Assembly (NCBI RefSeq): GCF_900128965.1
Contig: NZ_FQUL01000023.1
Location: forward strand, 1 to 36,453
Source of the DNA: Ferrithrix thermotolerans DSM 19514
Lineage (GTDB): Bacteria > Actinomycetota > Acidimicrobiia > Acidimicrobiales > Acidimicrobiaceae
Reading direction: 5' to 3'
DNA length: 36,453 nt
Shown: positions 8,341-16,633 of the stretch, one piece after another
Layout of the letters: every line of letters starts with the position of its first letter
Position numbering within the stretch: the stretch's first letter is position 1
The notes under the pieces: generated by a model
Databases searched by the model: none
Told to the model about the DNA's origin: nothing
The model's input: the letters and a program-made list of their open reading frames with translations, nothing else
Position numbers and translations under genes: made by a program

Positions 8341-9553
8341 CGTGGTTCCTCTTGGATGTGATCACATCTAGCCAACTATCAACTGTGGACCGCTGTCCGT
8401 CGACTGCGACTATCGGAAGACCGAGAGAGGTAAGCGACATCGGATCCGCAGATGAGGAAAGATTGACTATTGAGACCGCATCTACCCTTCCAAGATTAGA
8501 GAGTTGGCTCATCGTCTTGGAGAGACTCTGACCAGCATTGATCTCGGCCACAACAAATAATCGTCCTCGAGGAAACACCTCTTTGAAGTGTCTAACTGTT
8601 GAGCTTCTCGCCATCACCAACACAGACTCTCCTGCTCTAAGAGCTGCAAGTATCGCCGTTGGTTCTTCGGACATCGTCGAGTCGAAGGGACCCTGCAGAA
8701 ATATTCGGCGATCCTGTCGAATGGACAGGACGTTGCCGACCACACTAACAGAGCGCCGTGGATCCTTATCTGAACATGAAGTTAGAACTACGAGACTGCC
8801 TTCTTTAACCTTCGGCAACTCATGTAGTCTTCTGATCGCAATCGCACCCTTCGCAGCTTGGCTATCAACACCGTAGAGATCTTCTTCTTTGAAGGCTTCG
8901 TCGCGATCAGCTCTGTATGCGACCCGTCCGCGTGTAAGGTCAATCACCTTGGCTTCGTTGCGACTTTCAATAGCATTTGTCCAGGGCTCGGAGAGAAGTG
9001 GCTGCGTCGTCTCGGCATCGTCTAGCGAAGAACCTTCTACCGCCTCGCCCTGAAGAATCCACTTGGGCTTGGCAACCTCTTCCAAGTACTGGCGCTTGCC
9101 GTTTCTCTTGTAGATGACGGCTCCAAGACCCTTCTTATCTGCTGTTGAATTCTCTTGATCGACATTGTAAGGAGTTAGGTTCTCTCCAACTTTACCGGCA
9201 TCGTTGTCGATAACGTCAAGTCCGTATTCCTGATACCTCCTTAGACCTTCCCCTTTTGATCTTACCCTGAAACGCTCTTCAGCCTTAGACAGTCCCTTGC
9301 CACCATACACACCGACGCTTAGCGCATCTCGCAGTTCTTCTGCGAAGGTTTTGTTATCCACCTCAGTTCTGAGATCAATTGAACTCTTAGGCTCTACAAC
9401 TATCTCGTACTTTGTCTTGGTCAAAAAGCCTAAGGCTCTCTTTGACTTGATTCTCTGTGCAAAGACCACCTTTGCACCTGACCCACAGTGTCGGTTGGCC
9501 TTCTCAATAGCCTCCTGAACAGTCGAACCGTCAAACTTTAGCTGTTGCGTCAA
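8330..9553 (-). CDS. FlhF-position protein with FlhF-like N-terminus, no GTPase P-loop
   Basis: This 407-residue protein lies directly downstream of flhA, where flhF normally sits. Its N-terminus (QLKFDGSTVQEAIEKANRHC, then GAKVVFAQRIKSKRALGF and KYEIVV) looks like the FlhF B domain (a strand and helix, then an ILSTR-like strand and a GFF-like motif). The middle is charged and variable. The C-terminal third (SLVVLTSCSDKDPRRSVSVVG to GLPIVAVDGQ) has alternating strands and helices like a degraded Rossmann/SRP-GTPase domain. I find no GxxxxGK[ST], and the end (DAVSIVNLSSSADPMSLTSLGLPIVAVD) lacks FlhF GTP-binding motifs. The start is TTG at 9553 with GGGGTGG upstream, overlapping flhA by 23 bp. 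It may be a non-GTP-binding polarity or regulatory factor; it could also be a separate family that shares only the N-terminal domain. Confidence 0.6.
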   Translation of the reverse strand: MTQQLKFDGSTVQEAIEKANRHCGSGAKVVFAQRIKSKRALGFLTKTKYEIVVEPKSSIDLRTEVDNKTFAEELRDALSVGVYGGKGLSKAEERFRVRSKGEGLRRYQEYGLDVIDNDAGKVGENLTPYNVDQENSTADKKGLGAVIYKRNGKRQYLEEVAKPKWILQGEAVEGSSLDDAETTQPLLSEPWTNAIESRNEAKVIDLTRGRVAYRADRDEAFKEEDLYGVDSQAAKGAIAIRRLHELPKVKEGSLVVLTSCSDKDPRRSVSVVGNVLSIRQDRRIFLQGPFDSTMSEEPTAILAALRAGESVLVMARSSTVRHFKEVFPRGRLFVVAEINAGQSLSKTMSQLSNLGRVDAVSIVNLSSSADPMSLTSLGLPIVAVDGQRSTVDSWLDVITSKRNHVVR

Positions 9554-11579
9554 CTCGAACCACCCCTACTCTAACTACACGAACAGTACTTGAGACATCC
9601 CTATCTGCTAGAACCGGCACATGACATCCGTAAGAGTCCAGCAACCTTCTAAGAGGTGTCCTGATACGGAAACTCACTACCACAACTGCATCAAAGCCTT
9701 GGCGAGCAGCGTTTTCGTTGAACTCTTCAATCTGTCTGACAAGAGCTGCTGCCTCCTCTGGACTGAGAACCAACACAGAACGGCCCTCGTTGATATGAAT
9801 AGAGCCGTAAAGATAGTGTTCACTTTGTCCATCGATCTCGATCGTTGCCAAAGAGTTATTGACTATATAAGGCAACGCCAACTGGTATCCAAGACCGGCT
9901 CTAGCTGCATCCAAGAGCTGATCTGGATCCCGTGACACCTTTGACCTATCGATAACAGACTCCAAGATGGCGGCCAGATTTCTTATTGAGACACCCTCTT
10001 GCAAAAGATCCTTTATCACACGCTGAACCTCCCCGAGTCCGATCTGGGACTGTGCCATCTCATCAACCACCACCGGCGCGCTCTTCTTCAACTCATCTAG
10101 TAACTCCTTTACCTGTTGCCTGGTCACTAGCTCAGCAGCGTGTGTGCGTACGACTTCGGCCAGATGTGTAATCAATACCGAAACTCGGTCGACTACCGTG
10201 GCACCAATCGCAGTAGCCTGGGCCTTTGCACTAAGTGGAATCCACTTCGCCGGGATCTGAAACACGGGCTCCACCGTAGCTTCGCCTGGAAGGGATGCAA
10301 GGTTATCTCCGATCGCTAAGACTCGGCCCTGGGGAGCAGAACCTCTCGCAACTTCTACCTCGTAGATCTTGACTACATATGTACCTTGAGGAAGCGAGAT
10401 GTTATCTCTTGTTCTAACCGGAGGAAGAGTAATGCCGAGCTCCGTTGCAAGCTTTTTCCTGAGCCCCTTTATCCTCTCTAGCAGATCACCCCCAGCCAAG
10501 GGATCCACTATGTCAAGCAGATCAAGAGCGAGGTCAAGTTCGATAGCCTCGATAGCCGAGTCGCTCACCGCTGGATCTTGCGAGGTTTGAACGGCGGAGA
10601 TATCCGTCGGCAGTGTTATCCCTTGCTCGTCGTCCCTAGCCTGTCCCAGACTAACCCTTCTCCCCAAGGCAAACATGCCAAGTCCTACTAAGATGAAGGG
10701 GAGTTTGGGCAATCCGGGAAGAAGGCCAAGGAACGCAACCACTCCGCCGCCTAACTCCAAGGCCTTGCCCTGCTTGCCAAGTTGTGATAGGAGATCAAGT
10801 CCAAAATCCGCCTGGTTGGATGTTCTTGTTACAACCAAACCAGTCGACAGAGACATGAGCAAAGCAGGGATCTGCGAGACCAGCCCATCTCCCACTGAAA
10901 GTAGGGAGTAGGTATCGATTGCCTGGGTTATTGGTAGATGATTTTGAAGTACGCCTACGATAAAGCCACCAAGTAGGTTGATTAGGGTTATGACAACAGC
11001 AGCGACGGCGTCGCCTTTGACAAACTTAGATGCACCATCCATTGCGCCATAGAAATCAGCTTCGCGGGCTATGTGCTCTCTTCGTCTTCGAGCCTCTGCT
11101 TCATCTATATGACCAGCGTTTAAGTCAGCGTCGATCGCCATCTGTTTTCCGGGCATTGCGTCTAGGGTAAAGCGGGCGCCAACCTCAGCTACTCTGCCCG
11201 CACCGTTAGTTATCACAACGAATTGAATGATGAAAAGTATTAGAAATACCACCAGTCCCACGATCACAGATCCACCAACTACGAAGTGTCCAAAGCTTGA
11301 GATAACACTTCCTGCATATCCGTGAAGAAGCACCAATCGGGTTGCGCTGACGTTTAACGCAAGGCGAAACATCGTTGCAAGGAGCAAGACCGAAGGGAAG
11401 GCGGAGAACTCAAGCGGATCTTTTACTCGTAGAGCTACCGTAAGCACGATCATAGCAAAGGTAATGTTCAAGGTGATGGCAATATCAAGCACTGACGTTG
11501 GCAGCGGTATGACCAACATCACCACTATTAGTACAACACCCAATGGCACAAGTAACGAAGCCCTGTTAAACTTTGGCAT
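9531..11579 (-). CDS. flhA: flagellar export gate protein FlhA
   Basis: The 682-residue product is a full-length FlhA. The first 310 residues are the membrane domain with about eight helices. The FHIPEP signature is at residues 136-155 (RFTLDAMPGKQMAIDADLNAG) and the conserved cytoplasmic loop ends in DGASKFVKGD (181-190). From about residue 330 on is the cytoplasmic nonamer-ring domain (FlhA-C), which docks chaperone-substrate complexes such as FliS-FliC; it ends at DVSSTVRVVRVGVV. FlhA forms the proton-driven gate of the flagellar type III export apparatus. It is separated from flhB by an unusual 373-bp gap and overlaps the FlhF-like gene by 23 bp. The ATG has only a weak GGA upstream. Confidence 0.98.
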   Translation of the reverse strand: MPKFNRASLLVPLGVVLIVVMLVIPLPTSVLDIAITLNITFAMIVLTVALRVKDPLEFSAFPSVLLLATMFRLALNVSATRLVLLHGYAGSVISSFGHFVVGGSVIVGLVVFLILFIIQFVVITNGAGRVAEVGARFTLDAMPGKQMAIDADLNAGHIDEAEARRRREHIAREADFYGAMDGASKFVKGDAVAAVVITLINLLGGFIVGVLQNHLPITQAIDTYSLLSVGDGLVSQIPALLMSLSTGLVVTRTSNQADFGLDLLSQLGKQGKALELGGGVVAFLGLLPGLPKLPFILVGLGMFALGRRVSLGQARDDEQGITLPTDISAVQTSQDPAVSDSAIEAIELDLALDLLDIVDPLAGGDLLERIKGLRKKLATELGITLPPVRTRDNISLPQGTYVVKIYEVEVARGSAPQGRVLAIGDNLASLPGEATVEPVFQIPAKWIPLSAKAQATAIGATVVDRVSVLITHLAEVVRTHAAELVTRQQVKELLDELKKSAPVVVDEMAQSQIGLGEVQRVIKDLLQEGVSIRNLAAILESVIDRSKVSRDPDQLLDAARAGLGYQLALPYIVNNSLATIEIDGQSEHYLYGSIHINEGRSVLVLSPEEAAALVRQIEEFNENAARQGFDAVVVVSFRIRTPLRRLLDSYGCHVPVLADRDVSSTVRVVRVGVVRVDATAKV

Positions 11580-11952
11580 AACTCATTCCAAAATCGAGAG
11601 CCGTCCACTGGCTAGGGTCAACCGTCCTGGTAACAGATGATCGGAGAGAATAGGTCAAAGCTTTACTGATTTTCATAACCGGCTCAAAGATCGTGTCGTA
11701 AAGCCGGCTATAGAATCCTGAGCTTCTACGATCTCATCCAAGGTGTGAACTATAGGTGCAAAGACGTGATCTCTATCGATATTTACAGAGATATCCTAAA
11801 TTACATCCACCGACAACTCGAGGTATCACCAAGGAGGAAATTCAGTCACACCGATCTACCTGAACCTCCAAGGAATCGATACAAATTATCGAAGTTAGGG
11901 TTCGCCTATACAACCATGACGATAGACATCGATATAGCCGAACCGCTTGATC
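11580..11952. other. 373-bp non-coding gap between flhB and flhA
   Basis: This gap interrupts an otherwise overlapping gene string. On the minus strand I find only very short open frames. A plus-strand GTG frame (11745-12020) runs into flhB and looks like a shadow. The DNA is AT-richer than its flanks and has three ATCGAT sites (11775, 11875, 11928) and an inverted repeat TCGATA/TATCGA (11876-11892). It most likely holds a promoter or control region for flhA; see the separate promoter entry. Confidence 0.5.
11885..11913 (-). promoter_or_regulatory. candidate sigma-70-type promoter for flhA
   Basis: On the minus strand TTGTAT (11908-11913) is followed after 17 bp by GATAAT (11885-11890). The -10 matches five of six consensus bases and the -35 three of six. 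It lies about 300 nt upstream of flhA in the only sizeable gap of this unit. The long leader and weak -35 keep confidence low. Confidence 0.25.
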
Positions 11953-13080
11953 TCAGGTCATCTGCGATACCTTCTCTAAGAGGTCCTCTGGAAGATCTCG
12001 GAGTTTTGTGGAGTGGTTAGTCTCATAGTACCTCGCCATCTGAGACAACTGGTAGACGAAGGCGAGCAGCTTTGCTACAGCCACGAAGAGCGTCGCTGGT
12101 ATCTGTGTTCCGACCTTGCACCCCGCATACAGCGTCCTCGCCAAGACGACGTCTCTGACCACGGGAACCGAGGAGCTCTCCGCTACCTCCCTGATCTTTT
12201 GGGCGACGTATCCGGTACCCTTAGCTACGACAACGGGCGCCCCATGGGTTCCAGGTCGATAAGCTATCGCCACTGCGTAATGCGTCGGGTTTACGACCAC
12301 CACATCCGCCTCCGACACCGCAGCCATCATTCTCGATCTGCTGAGCTGACGTTGAAGGCGGCGTATTCTCGCTTTCACCAAGGGATCACCGTCCATCTCT
12401 CTCATCTCGTCTTTTATCTCCTGCTTCGTCATATACAGACTCTGGATAAGTCGATAACGCTGGTGGAAAAAGTCCATTATACCAAGGGCAAGACCGACAA
12501 GAGAGAGAGTACGCACGAGCGCCAAAGATCCATTTACGGTGTTAGTAACGGCTTCGGATAGAGACAGCTGGCCGCTGGCCAAAGTCATAACCTGAGACTT
12601 TACAACCATCCAGCCAACTCCAGCAGTAATGACGAGTTTTAGAATAGACTTGCCAAGTTCAAAAAGTGAGTTAGGGGACACAACTTTTTTCACGTTGCCA
12701 ATAACAGAGAGACGAGACGTCTTCGGCAGTACGTTCTTCCAATTGATGGCGACTCCACTTTGTCCAACAGTGGTGGCGAACGCGACCACAAAACCTACCC
12801 CAGCCACGATGGCAGTACCGTATATAAAAGTTCTGAGACCGTAAAACAGGGCGTTGAGCGCTAGGCCAGCGGTAAGAGATGAAGCTCTTAGATTCTCCCA
12901 TCCATATACCATCTGCAAAAAATAGGGGGTTAGATAGTGAAATATATATGGTCCTACGTACCCTAAGACAAATAGAAGTCCCCATGAGGAGACCTCGGGC
13001 GAGCGCGCAATCTTGCCATCTTTACGTGCCTCTTTTTTGCGTTTGGGTGTGGGTTTCTCTGTTCTGCCGGCCTTTGACAT
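11953..13080 (-). CDS. flhB: flagellar export switch protein FlhB
   Basis: The 375-residue product has the basic N-terminus (KPTPKRKKEARKDGKIARSPEV), four membrane helices, and the cytoplasmic domain with the autocleavage motif N264-P-T-H267 in VVVNPTHYAVAIAY. This is followed by APVVVAKGTGYVAQKIREVA and VVRDVVLARTLY. FlhB sits at the export gate and switches specificity from rod/hook to filament proteins when the NPTH loop is cleaved and FliK signals hook completion; FliK is encoded upstream in this locus. The ATG at 13080 follows the fliR stop by 2 bp, with GGGAG and AAGG upstream. Length and motifs are normal. Confidence 0.98.
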   Translation of the reverse strand: MSKAGRTEKPTPKRKKEARKDGKIARSPEVSSWGLLFVLGYVGPYIFHYLTPYFLQMVYGWENLRASSLTAGLALNALFYGLRTFIYGTAIVAGVGFVVAFATTVGQSGVAINWKNVLPKTSRLSVIGNVKKVVSPNSLFELGKSILKLVITAGVGWMVVKSQVMTLASGQLSLSEAVTNTVNGSLALVRTLSLVGLALGIMDFFHQRYRLIQSLYMTKQEIKDEMREMDGDPLVKARIRRLQRQLSRSRMMAAVSEADVVVVNPTHYAVAIAYRPGTHGAPVVVAKGTGYVAQKIREVAESSSVPVVRDVVLARTLYAGCKVGTQIPATLFVAVAKLLAFVYQLSQMARYYETNHSTKLRDLPEDLLEKVSQMT

Positions 13081-13082
13081 CT

Positions 13083-13844
13083 CTACCTTACTCCCAAAAG
13101 ATCGCCTTCAGCCGAGATCACGTAGTGTAGGGCAGATGCGAGAAACTCAGGCAACAGAGCAAGAGAAAGCATCATCAGCCCCAATGAGAGAAGGATTTGA
13201 AGGGGAAAAGCAAACGTATACGCATTTAGCTGGGGAGATACTTTGACTAAGATACCAACGATTACCTGAGAAAGAAACAAGACAGAGAGGATAGGAGCGG
13301 CGATCTGTATCGACGCGCCCATTAGCACCGAGACGCTTTCTACTATAACAACCATCCCGATCTCTGGATTTGCTAACACCTTTGTGCCGTCGAGGGCAAG
13401 AAGACCTTGGACAACTACTGTGTCGGCTCCTGACATAAAGAACATCGTCATCCACAGAAGTCCATAAAGCTGACCGGTAACTGGAGACTGATTCAAAGAC
13501 AGGGGATCCAAAGACGGGGGCGGTGAAAATCCTCCAAAGAGTCCAACCGCCGAACCTGCAGAGGAACCTAAGTTTATGAAGACGTTAGTTACATAGCCAA
13601 CTATCCAACCCACGACGAGCTGAGCCAGCATCTGGGCGAGCAGCGTAAAGGTCGTAGAAGGGAGTGTCTCTACTTTTGCTATGTGAGGAGCTCCAGCAAC
13701 GGCCAACGCAACTGCAAAAGCGACCTTAACTGCGCGTGGAATAACTGCGAGAGCAAAGGGTTGCGCGACAAATACAAAGCCAAAGGTACGGGCCATCACC
13801 AGCAAAAAACCGGTCAATAAGGCTGGTTGCAAGGATATCTGCAC
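13083..13844 (-). CDS. fliR: flagellar export apparatus protein FliR
   Basis: This 253-residue, very hydrophobic protein has six predicted membrane stretches and the FliR pattern. It includes ALVVARTFGFVFVAQPFA-like N-terminal helices, then QLVVGWIVGYVTNVFINLGSSAGSAVGLFGGFS and DPLSLNQSPVTGQLYGLLWMTMFF. FliR joins FliP and FliQ in the export-gate complex at the centre of the MS ring. The start is GTG at 13844, sharing one base with the fliQ stop (TAGTG), a sign of translational coupling. The neighbours fliQ and flhB are in the standard order. Length is normal for the family. Confidence 0.96.
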   Translation of the reverse strand: MQISLQPALLTGFLLVMARTFGFVFVAQPFALAVIPRAVKVAFAVALAVAGAPHIAKVETLPSTTFTLLAQMLAQLVVGWIVGYVTNVFINLGSSAGSAVGLFGGFSPPPSLDPLSLNQSPVTGQLYGLLWMTMFFMSGADTVVVQGLLALDGTKVLANPEIGMVVIVESVSVLMGASIQIAAPILSVLFLSQVIVGILVKVSPQLNAYTFAFPLQILLSLGLMMLSLALLPEFLASALHYVISAEGDLLGVR

Positions 13845-14119
13845 TAGCCACCGCCCAAAAGCTTGGGAATCTCTCCGTACAGGGTTGTAGTAAAGGTGAT
13901 CAACTGCCCAATCATCCAGTGTCCAGTTATAAATAGCACCAGCGCAATCGCCGCAAGCTTGGGAAGGAACGAAAGGGTCGCTTCCTGGATCTGGGTCAGG
14001 GTCTGAAACAAAGACACAAGAAGCCCGACGGCCAACGCTGCGCCTAGAACCGGACCTGCGAGTTCAAAGGCAAGATAAATAGCCTGCCCAGCAATCTGTA
14101 TTACGGAGCTCTGGCTCAT
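13844..14119 (-). CDS. fliQ: flagellar export apparatus protein FliQ
   Basis: This 91-residue protein has two membrane helices: about 18-38, AGPVLGAALAVGLLVSLFQ, and about 53-75, LAAIALVLFITGHWMIGQL. They are joined by the conserved TLTQIQEATLSFLPK loop that defines FliQ. It forms part of the FliP5Q4R1 export gate. Its ATG overlaps the fliP stop as ATGA, so it is translationally coupled. Size and order are typical. Confidence 0.96.
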   Translation of the reverse strand: MSQSSVIQIAGQAIYLAFELAGPVLGAALAVGLLVSLFQTLTQIQEATLSFLPKLAAIALVLFITGHWMIGQLITFTTTLYGEIPKLLGGG

Positions 14120-14820
14120 CTGTAACTAACCAACAACGTGTGTACGACCAACGTCCATCCGTCAACCAGTACAAATAGGAGGATCTTGAATGGAAGAGAT
14201 ATAAGTGTGGGCGGCAGCATCATCATTCCCATCGACATAAGGACAGAGGCCACCACTAGATCGATGATCAAAAATGGTACGAATATCACAAACCCAATTA
14301 CGAAGGCACTATAAAGTTCTGACAGTACAAAGGCAGGCACCAGAGCCGCCATCGACACGTCTTGCACCTTTGGAGGTTTGTCCCCGGTTACTTGCACAAA
14401 CATAGCCAGTTCAGGGATGCGGGTCTGTTTTAGCATCCAAGTCTTTAGGGGAGTCTGAGCTGCGTCGTAAGCCTGTACCGCAGATATCTTGCCAGCCATA
14501 TATGGCTTTACCGCCACCCGCTCTACCGTGGAGAGAGTTGGTGCCATAACATAAAGAGATATAAACAGTGCTAGGCCAGCAAGCACCTGATTTGGAGGCA
14601 CGGCCGAGAGGCCGAGGGCGTTACGAGTCAGAGATAGAACAACAACGGAGCGGACAAATCCTGTCATCATGATAAGAAGTGATGGTGCCACAGCCAGCAA
14701 AGAGAGGACGATGATGATAACTACCGACTCAGTCGGCTTGGCAAAAGAGCCCGAAAGATTTACGTTTACAGACGGCAAAGCGCCAGCGTTTCCAATGATA
14801 TCGGACATAGTTGGTGCCAT
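14116..14820 (-). CDS. fliP: flagellar export apparatus protein FliP
   Basis: The 234-residue protein carries the FliP core: LLIMMTGFVRSVVVLSLTRNALGLSAVPPNQVLAGLALFISLYVM and, near the C-terminus, FVLSELYSAFVIGFVIFVPFLIIDLVVASVLMSMGMMMLPPTLISLPFKI. Five copies form most of the export gate. Many FliP proteins have a cleavable signal peptide; here the first 30 residues are polar (MSDIIGNAGALPSVNVNL) and no obvious cleavage site precedes the first helix. ATG 14820 has GGGAGG about 12 nt upstream; Met5 (14808) is an alternative. It overlaps fliQ by 4 bp and follows fliO by 28 bp. Confidence 0.97.
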   Translation of the reverse strand: MAPTMSDIIGNAGALPSVNVNLSGSFAKPTESVVIIIVLSLLAVAPSLLIMMTGFVRSVVVLSLTRNALGLSAVPPNQVLAGLALFISLYVMAPTLSTVERVAVKPYMAGKISAVQAYDAAQTPLKTWMLKQTRIPELAMFVQVTGDKPPKVQDVSMAALVPAFVLSELYSAFVIGFVIFVPFLIIDLVVASVLMSMGMMMLPPTLISLPFKILLFVLVDGWTLVVHTLLVSYR

Positions 14821-14848
14821 GGATGGCTTTTCCTCCCCGAGGAAGTTC

Positions 14849-15301
14849 TTACTTCCTATTTGAATTAGATCTTCTAACCTCCGTCATCGCCATCCATGAG
14901 TTCAACGGATTTCTACCAAACAAAGGGGATCTCCGATCCCCCCATTTTGAGACCAAAGCGGTCTCTGGATCTTCAATCTCTCGAAGATCGATAGTTTCAA
15001 CCTCTTCGTCGAGCAACTCAGCGTTCGACTCTAAGACCTCCTGTTCGTCGAGCTTGGTGATTGAGCCTTGGGAGACGCCTATGAGCAGACGCCTTTCTCC
15101 GAATCGGACTACACAGAGCGACTGGCCCTTTCCTATCTGAGTCCGGCTCTCAACAAGCACATTTACGCGTTGTTTTGTAAGACCGTTTCGCTTCTCAAGC
15201 CTGATTGAGCCCTTTGTTATTACTCTGGCAAGTACCAACACTATGGCTACCACAACAGCTAAAGAGAGCAAAGACCTAAGCAGCAGAGCAAGCTCCGACA
15301 C
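14849..15301 (-). CDS. fliO: flagellar biosynthesis protein FliO
   Basis: The 150-residue product has one N-terminal membrane helix (about 5-26, LLLRSLLSLAVVVAIVLVLARVI). A short basic stretch and the FliO beta domain follow: VNVLVESRTQIGKGQSLCVVRFGERRLLIGVSQGSITKL. FliO assists assembly of the FliP ring. The C-terminal 60 residues are acidic and then basic and are not conserved. The GTG start at 15301 shares one base with the fliN stop, giving translational coupling. Its place between fliN and fliP matches the standard flagellar order. Confidence 0.9.
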   Translation of the reverse strand: MSELALLLRSLLSLAVVVAIVLVLARVITKGSIRLEKRNGLTKQRVNVLVESRTQIGKGQSLCVVRFGERRLLIGVSQGSITKLDEQEVLESNAELLDEEVETIDLREIEDPETALVSKWGDRRSPLFGRNPLNSWMAMTEVRRSNSNRK

Positions 15302-15642
15302 TACTGGCCCTCCTGTGCGGATGTGACCATATCTTCTCTAGCCACAACCTCGGTTATCCGCACTCCAAACTCATCGTCGACGACGACAACCTCACCTTTG
15401 GCGACAAGTGTTCCATTTACCAAAACATCCACTGCCGCATTCGCAGACCTATCTAGTTCTATAACGTCACCTGCCGCTAGAGCTAATAGCGCTCCAACTG
15501 TCATCTTCGCTCGTCCAAGTTCCACCGCTACCTGCATCTCGACGTTTTTGAGAACCGAGAGAGGCAGGTTTCGATCGGCTCCAAAACGCCTCTCGGCAGC
15601 TTCCCTTTGAGCTTGGTCGGTCATCTCTAAAGCTTCTTCCAC
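15301..15642 (-). CDS. fliN: flagellar motor switch protein FliN
   Basis: The 113-residue protein is a SpoA (surface presentation of antigens) domain preceded by about 30 acidic/charged residues. The domain reads LSVLKNVEMQVAVELGRAKMTVGALLALAAGDVIELDRSANAAVDVLVNGTLVAKGEVVVVDDEFGVRITEV, a clear FliN match. It forms the base of the C ring and helps dock FliH. It is not a FliY: no CheC phosphatase domain is present. The GTG start at 15642 follows a strong GGAGGAG inside the fliM stop region; Met7 downstream is a less likely start. Confidence 0.95.
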   Translation of the reverse strand: MEEALEMTDQAQREAAERRFGADRNLPLSVLKNVEMQVAVELGRAKMTVGALLALAAGDVIELDRSANAAVDVLVNGTLVAKGEVVVVDDEFGVRITEVVAREDMVTSAQEGQ

Positions 15643-15644
15643 TT

Positions 15645-16547
15645 CTACTCCTCCACGATTAATACTGCTAATCTGCTGCCGACCCGAGTAGGTCGTCCTT
15701 TGTACAGATGCGCGCCATCGACGATCAAGTCAAGAGGATCTGAGACCCTGTGCCCGAGCGAGACGACGTCGCCAGGCACAAGGCGAATAATCTCTCCACT
15801 TGTTAGTTGAATGGGCTTAAAGAGAACCTCTACGTCAACCTCAACGTCTTGAAGCCTGGTCTTCAACCCCTTGTGAAACTCTTCACTTTGTTTCTCAACG
15901 AGAGCATGACCCCTGCTGCCCAGACTCTCCACCAAGGGTCGCAACGCTGGAAAGGGGAATATCATGGTTATCTCTTCAGCTCCAAGTTCCCCTATAGAGA
16001 CGTTGAAGTTCACGGAGAGACACATCTCATTCAGTGGGATGCCCTGAACAAACTGTAGCGCTTGTTCAGAGTTCAGGCGCTCGAACTTTGTCTCAATGAT
16101 CGGAGAAAAAGCATTTGACAGCTGCGGCAGAACCTCCCCAAGGACACCGAGAATTATACTTTGTTCGATGTCGGTCGGTACTCTAGGCTCGAACTCTTGG
16201 TCACACACTCCTCCAAGCCGTAGATCCACCAGTTTCAAAGCCAAGGAGGCAGGCATAAAGAGCACGACCTTCGAGGGAAGGGGAACGAGATAAAAGACTG
16301 ATACAGAACCGACTCCCGAAAGTTCACCGAGGATCTCCTCCCAGAGTTTTTGCGCTGTCCCTAGTATCTCTATGCGTGAAGCCACCCTCAAGTTGGCTCC
16401 AAGCAAGGTAGATGCTGGACGGGCAAAGCTCTCTAAAAGCATCTCGATAGATCGAACCTGTGTTCTCTCTAACGTCTTAGGCTGCCGAAAGTCAAAAGAC
16501 TTAGTCGGCTTATCCCTTACTATCGACTCATCTCCACCCGAACCCAC
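15645..16547 (-). CDS. fliM: flagellar motor switch protein FliM, lacking the CheY-binding N-terminus
   Basis: The 300-residue product has the FliM middle domain (KSFDFRQPKTLERTQVRSIEMLLESFARPASTLLGANLRV onward, with GRP/GREG-type segments) and a C-terminal SpoA domain (VDVEVLFKPIQLTSGEIIRLVPGDVVSLGHRVSDPLDLIVDGAHLYKGRPTRVGSRLAV). Typical FliM has about 30-40 residues before the YDFRRP-like segment, including the LSQxEIDALL peptide that binds phosphorylated CheY. Here only 16 residues precede it. The start is GTG at 16547, and an in-frame TGA lies two codons upstream, so no longer form can be made. The 86-bp gap to fliL does not encode that peptide in any frame I checked. FliM links FliG to FliN in the C ring; this form should still assemble. 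Confidence 0.93.
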   Translation of the reverse strand: MGSGGDESIVRDKPTKSFDFRQPKTLERTQVRSIEMLLESFARPASTLLGANLRVASRIEILGTAQKLWEEILGELSGVGSVSVFYLVPLPSKVVLFMPASLALKLVDLRLGGVCDQEFEPRVPTDIEQSIILGVLGEVLPQLSNAFSPIIETKFERLNSEQALQFVQGIPLNEMCLSVNFNVSIGELGAEEITMIFPFPALRPLVESLGSRGHALVEKQSEEFHKGLKTRLQDVEVDVEVLFKPIQLTSGEIIRLVPGDVVSLGHRVSDPLDLIVDGAHLYKGRPTRVGSRLAVLIVEE

Positions 16548-16633
16548 GCATCATATATCGTCACCAAAGCCGCTCGCTTTAGAGGCTTCGCCGCAAATAA
16601 TCCTCTCTTGCAAAGCGATCAGCTACTTGACCA

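Noticed and set aside
11745-12020. Plus-strand 91-residue frame starting at GTG in the flhB-flhA gap
   Set aside because: It runs into the flhB coding region on the opposite strand, has only a weak AAGG before the start, and shows no recognisable domain.
16548-16633. A possible frameshifted FliM N-terminus upstream of the GTG start
   Set aside because: Reading the frames upstream gives no LSQEEIDALL-like peptide; the in-frame stretch above the TGA is unrelated.
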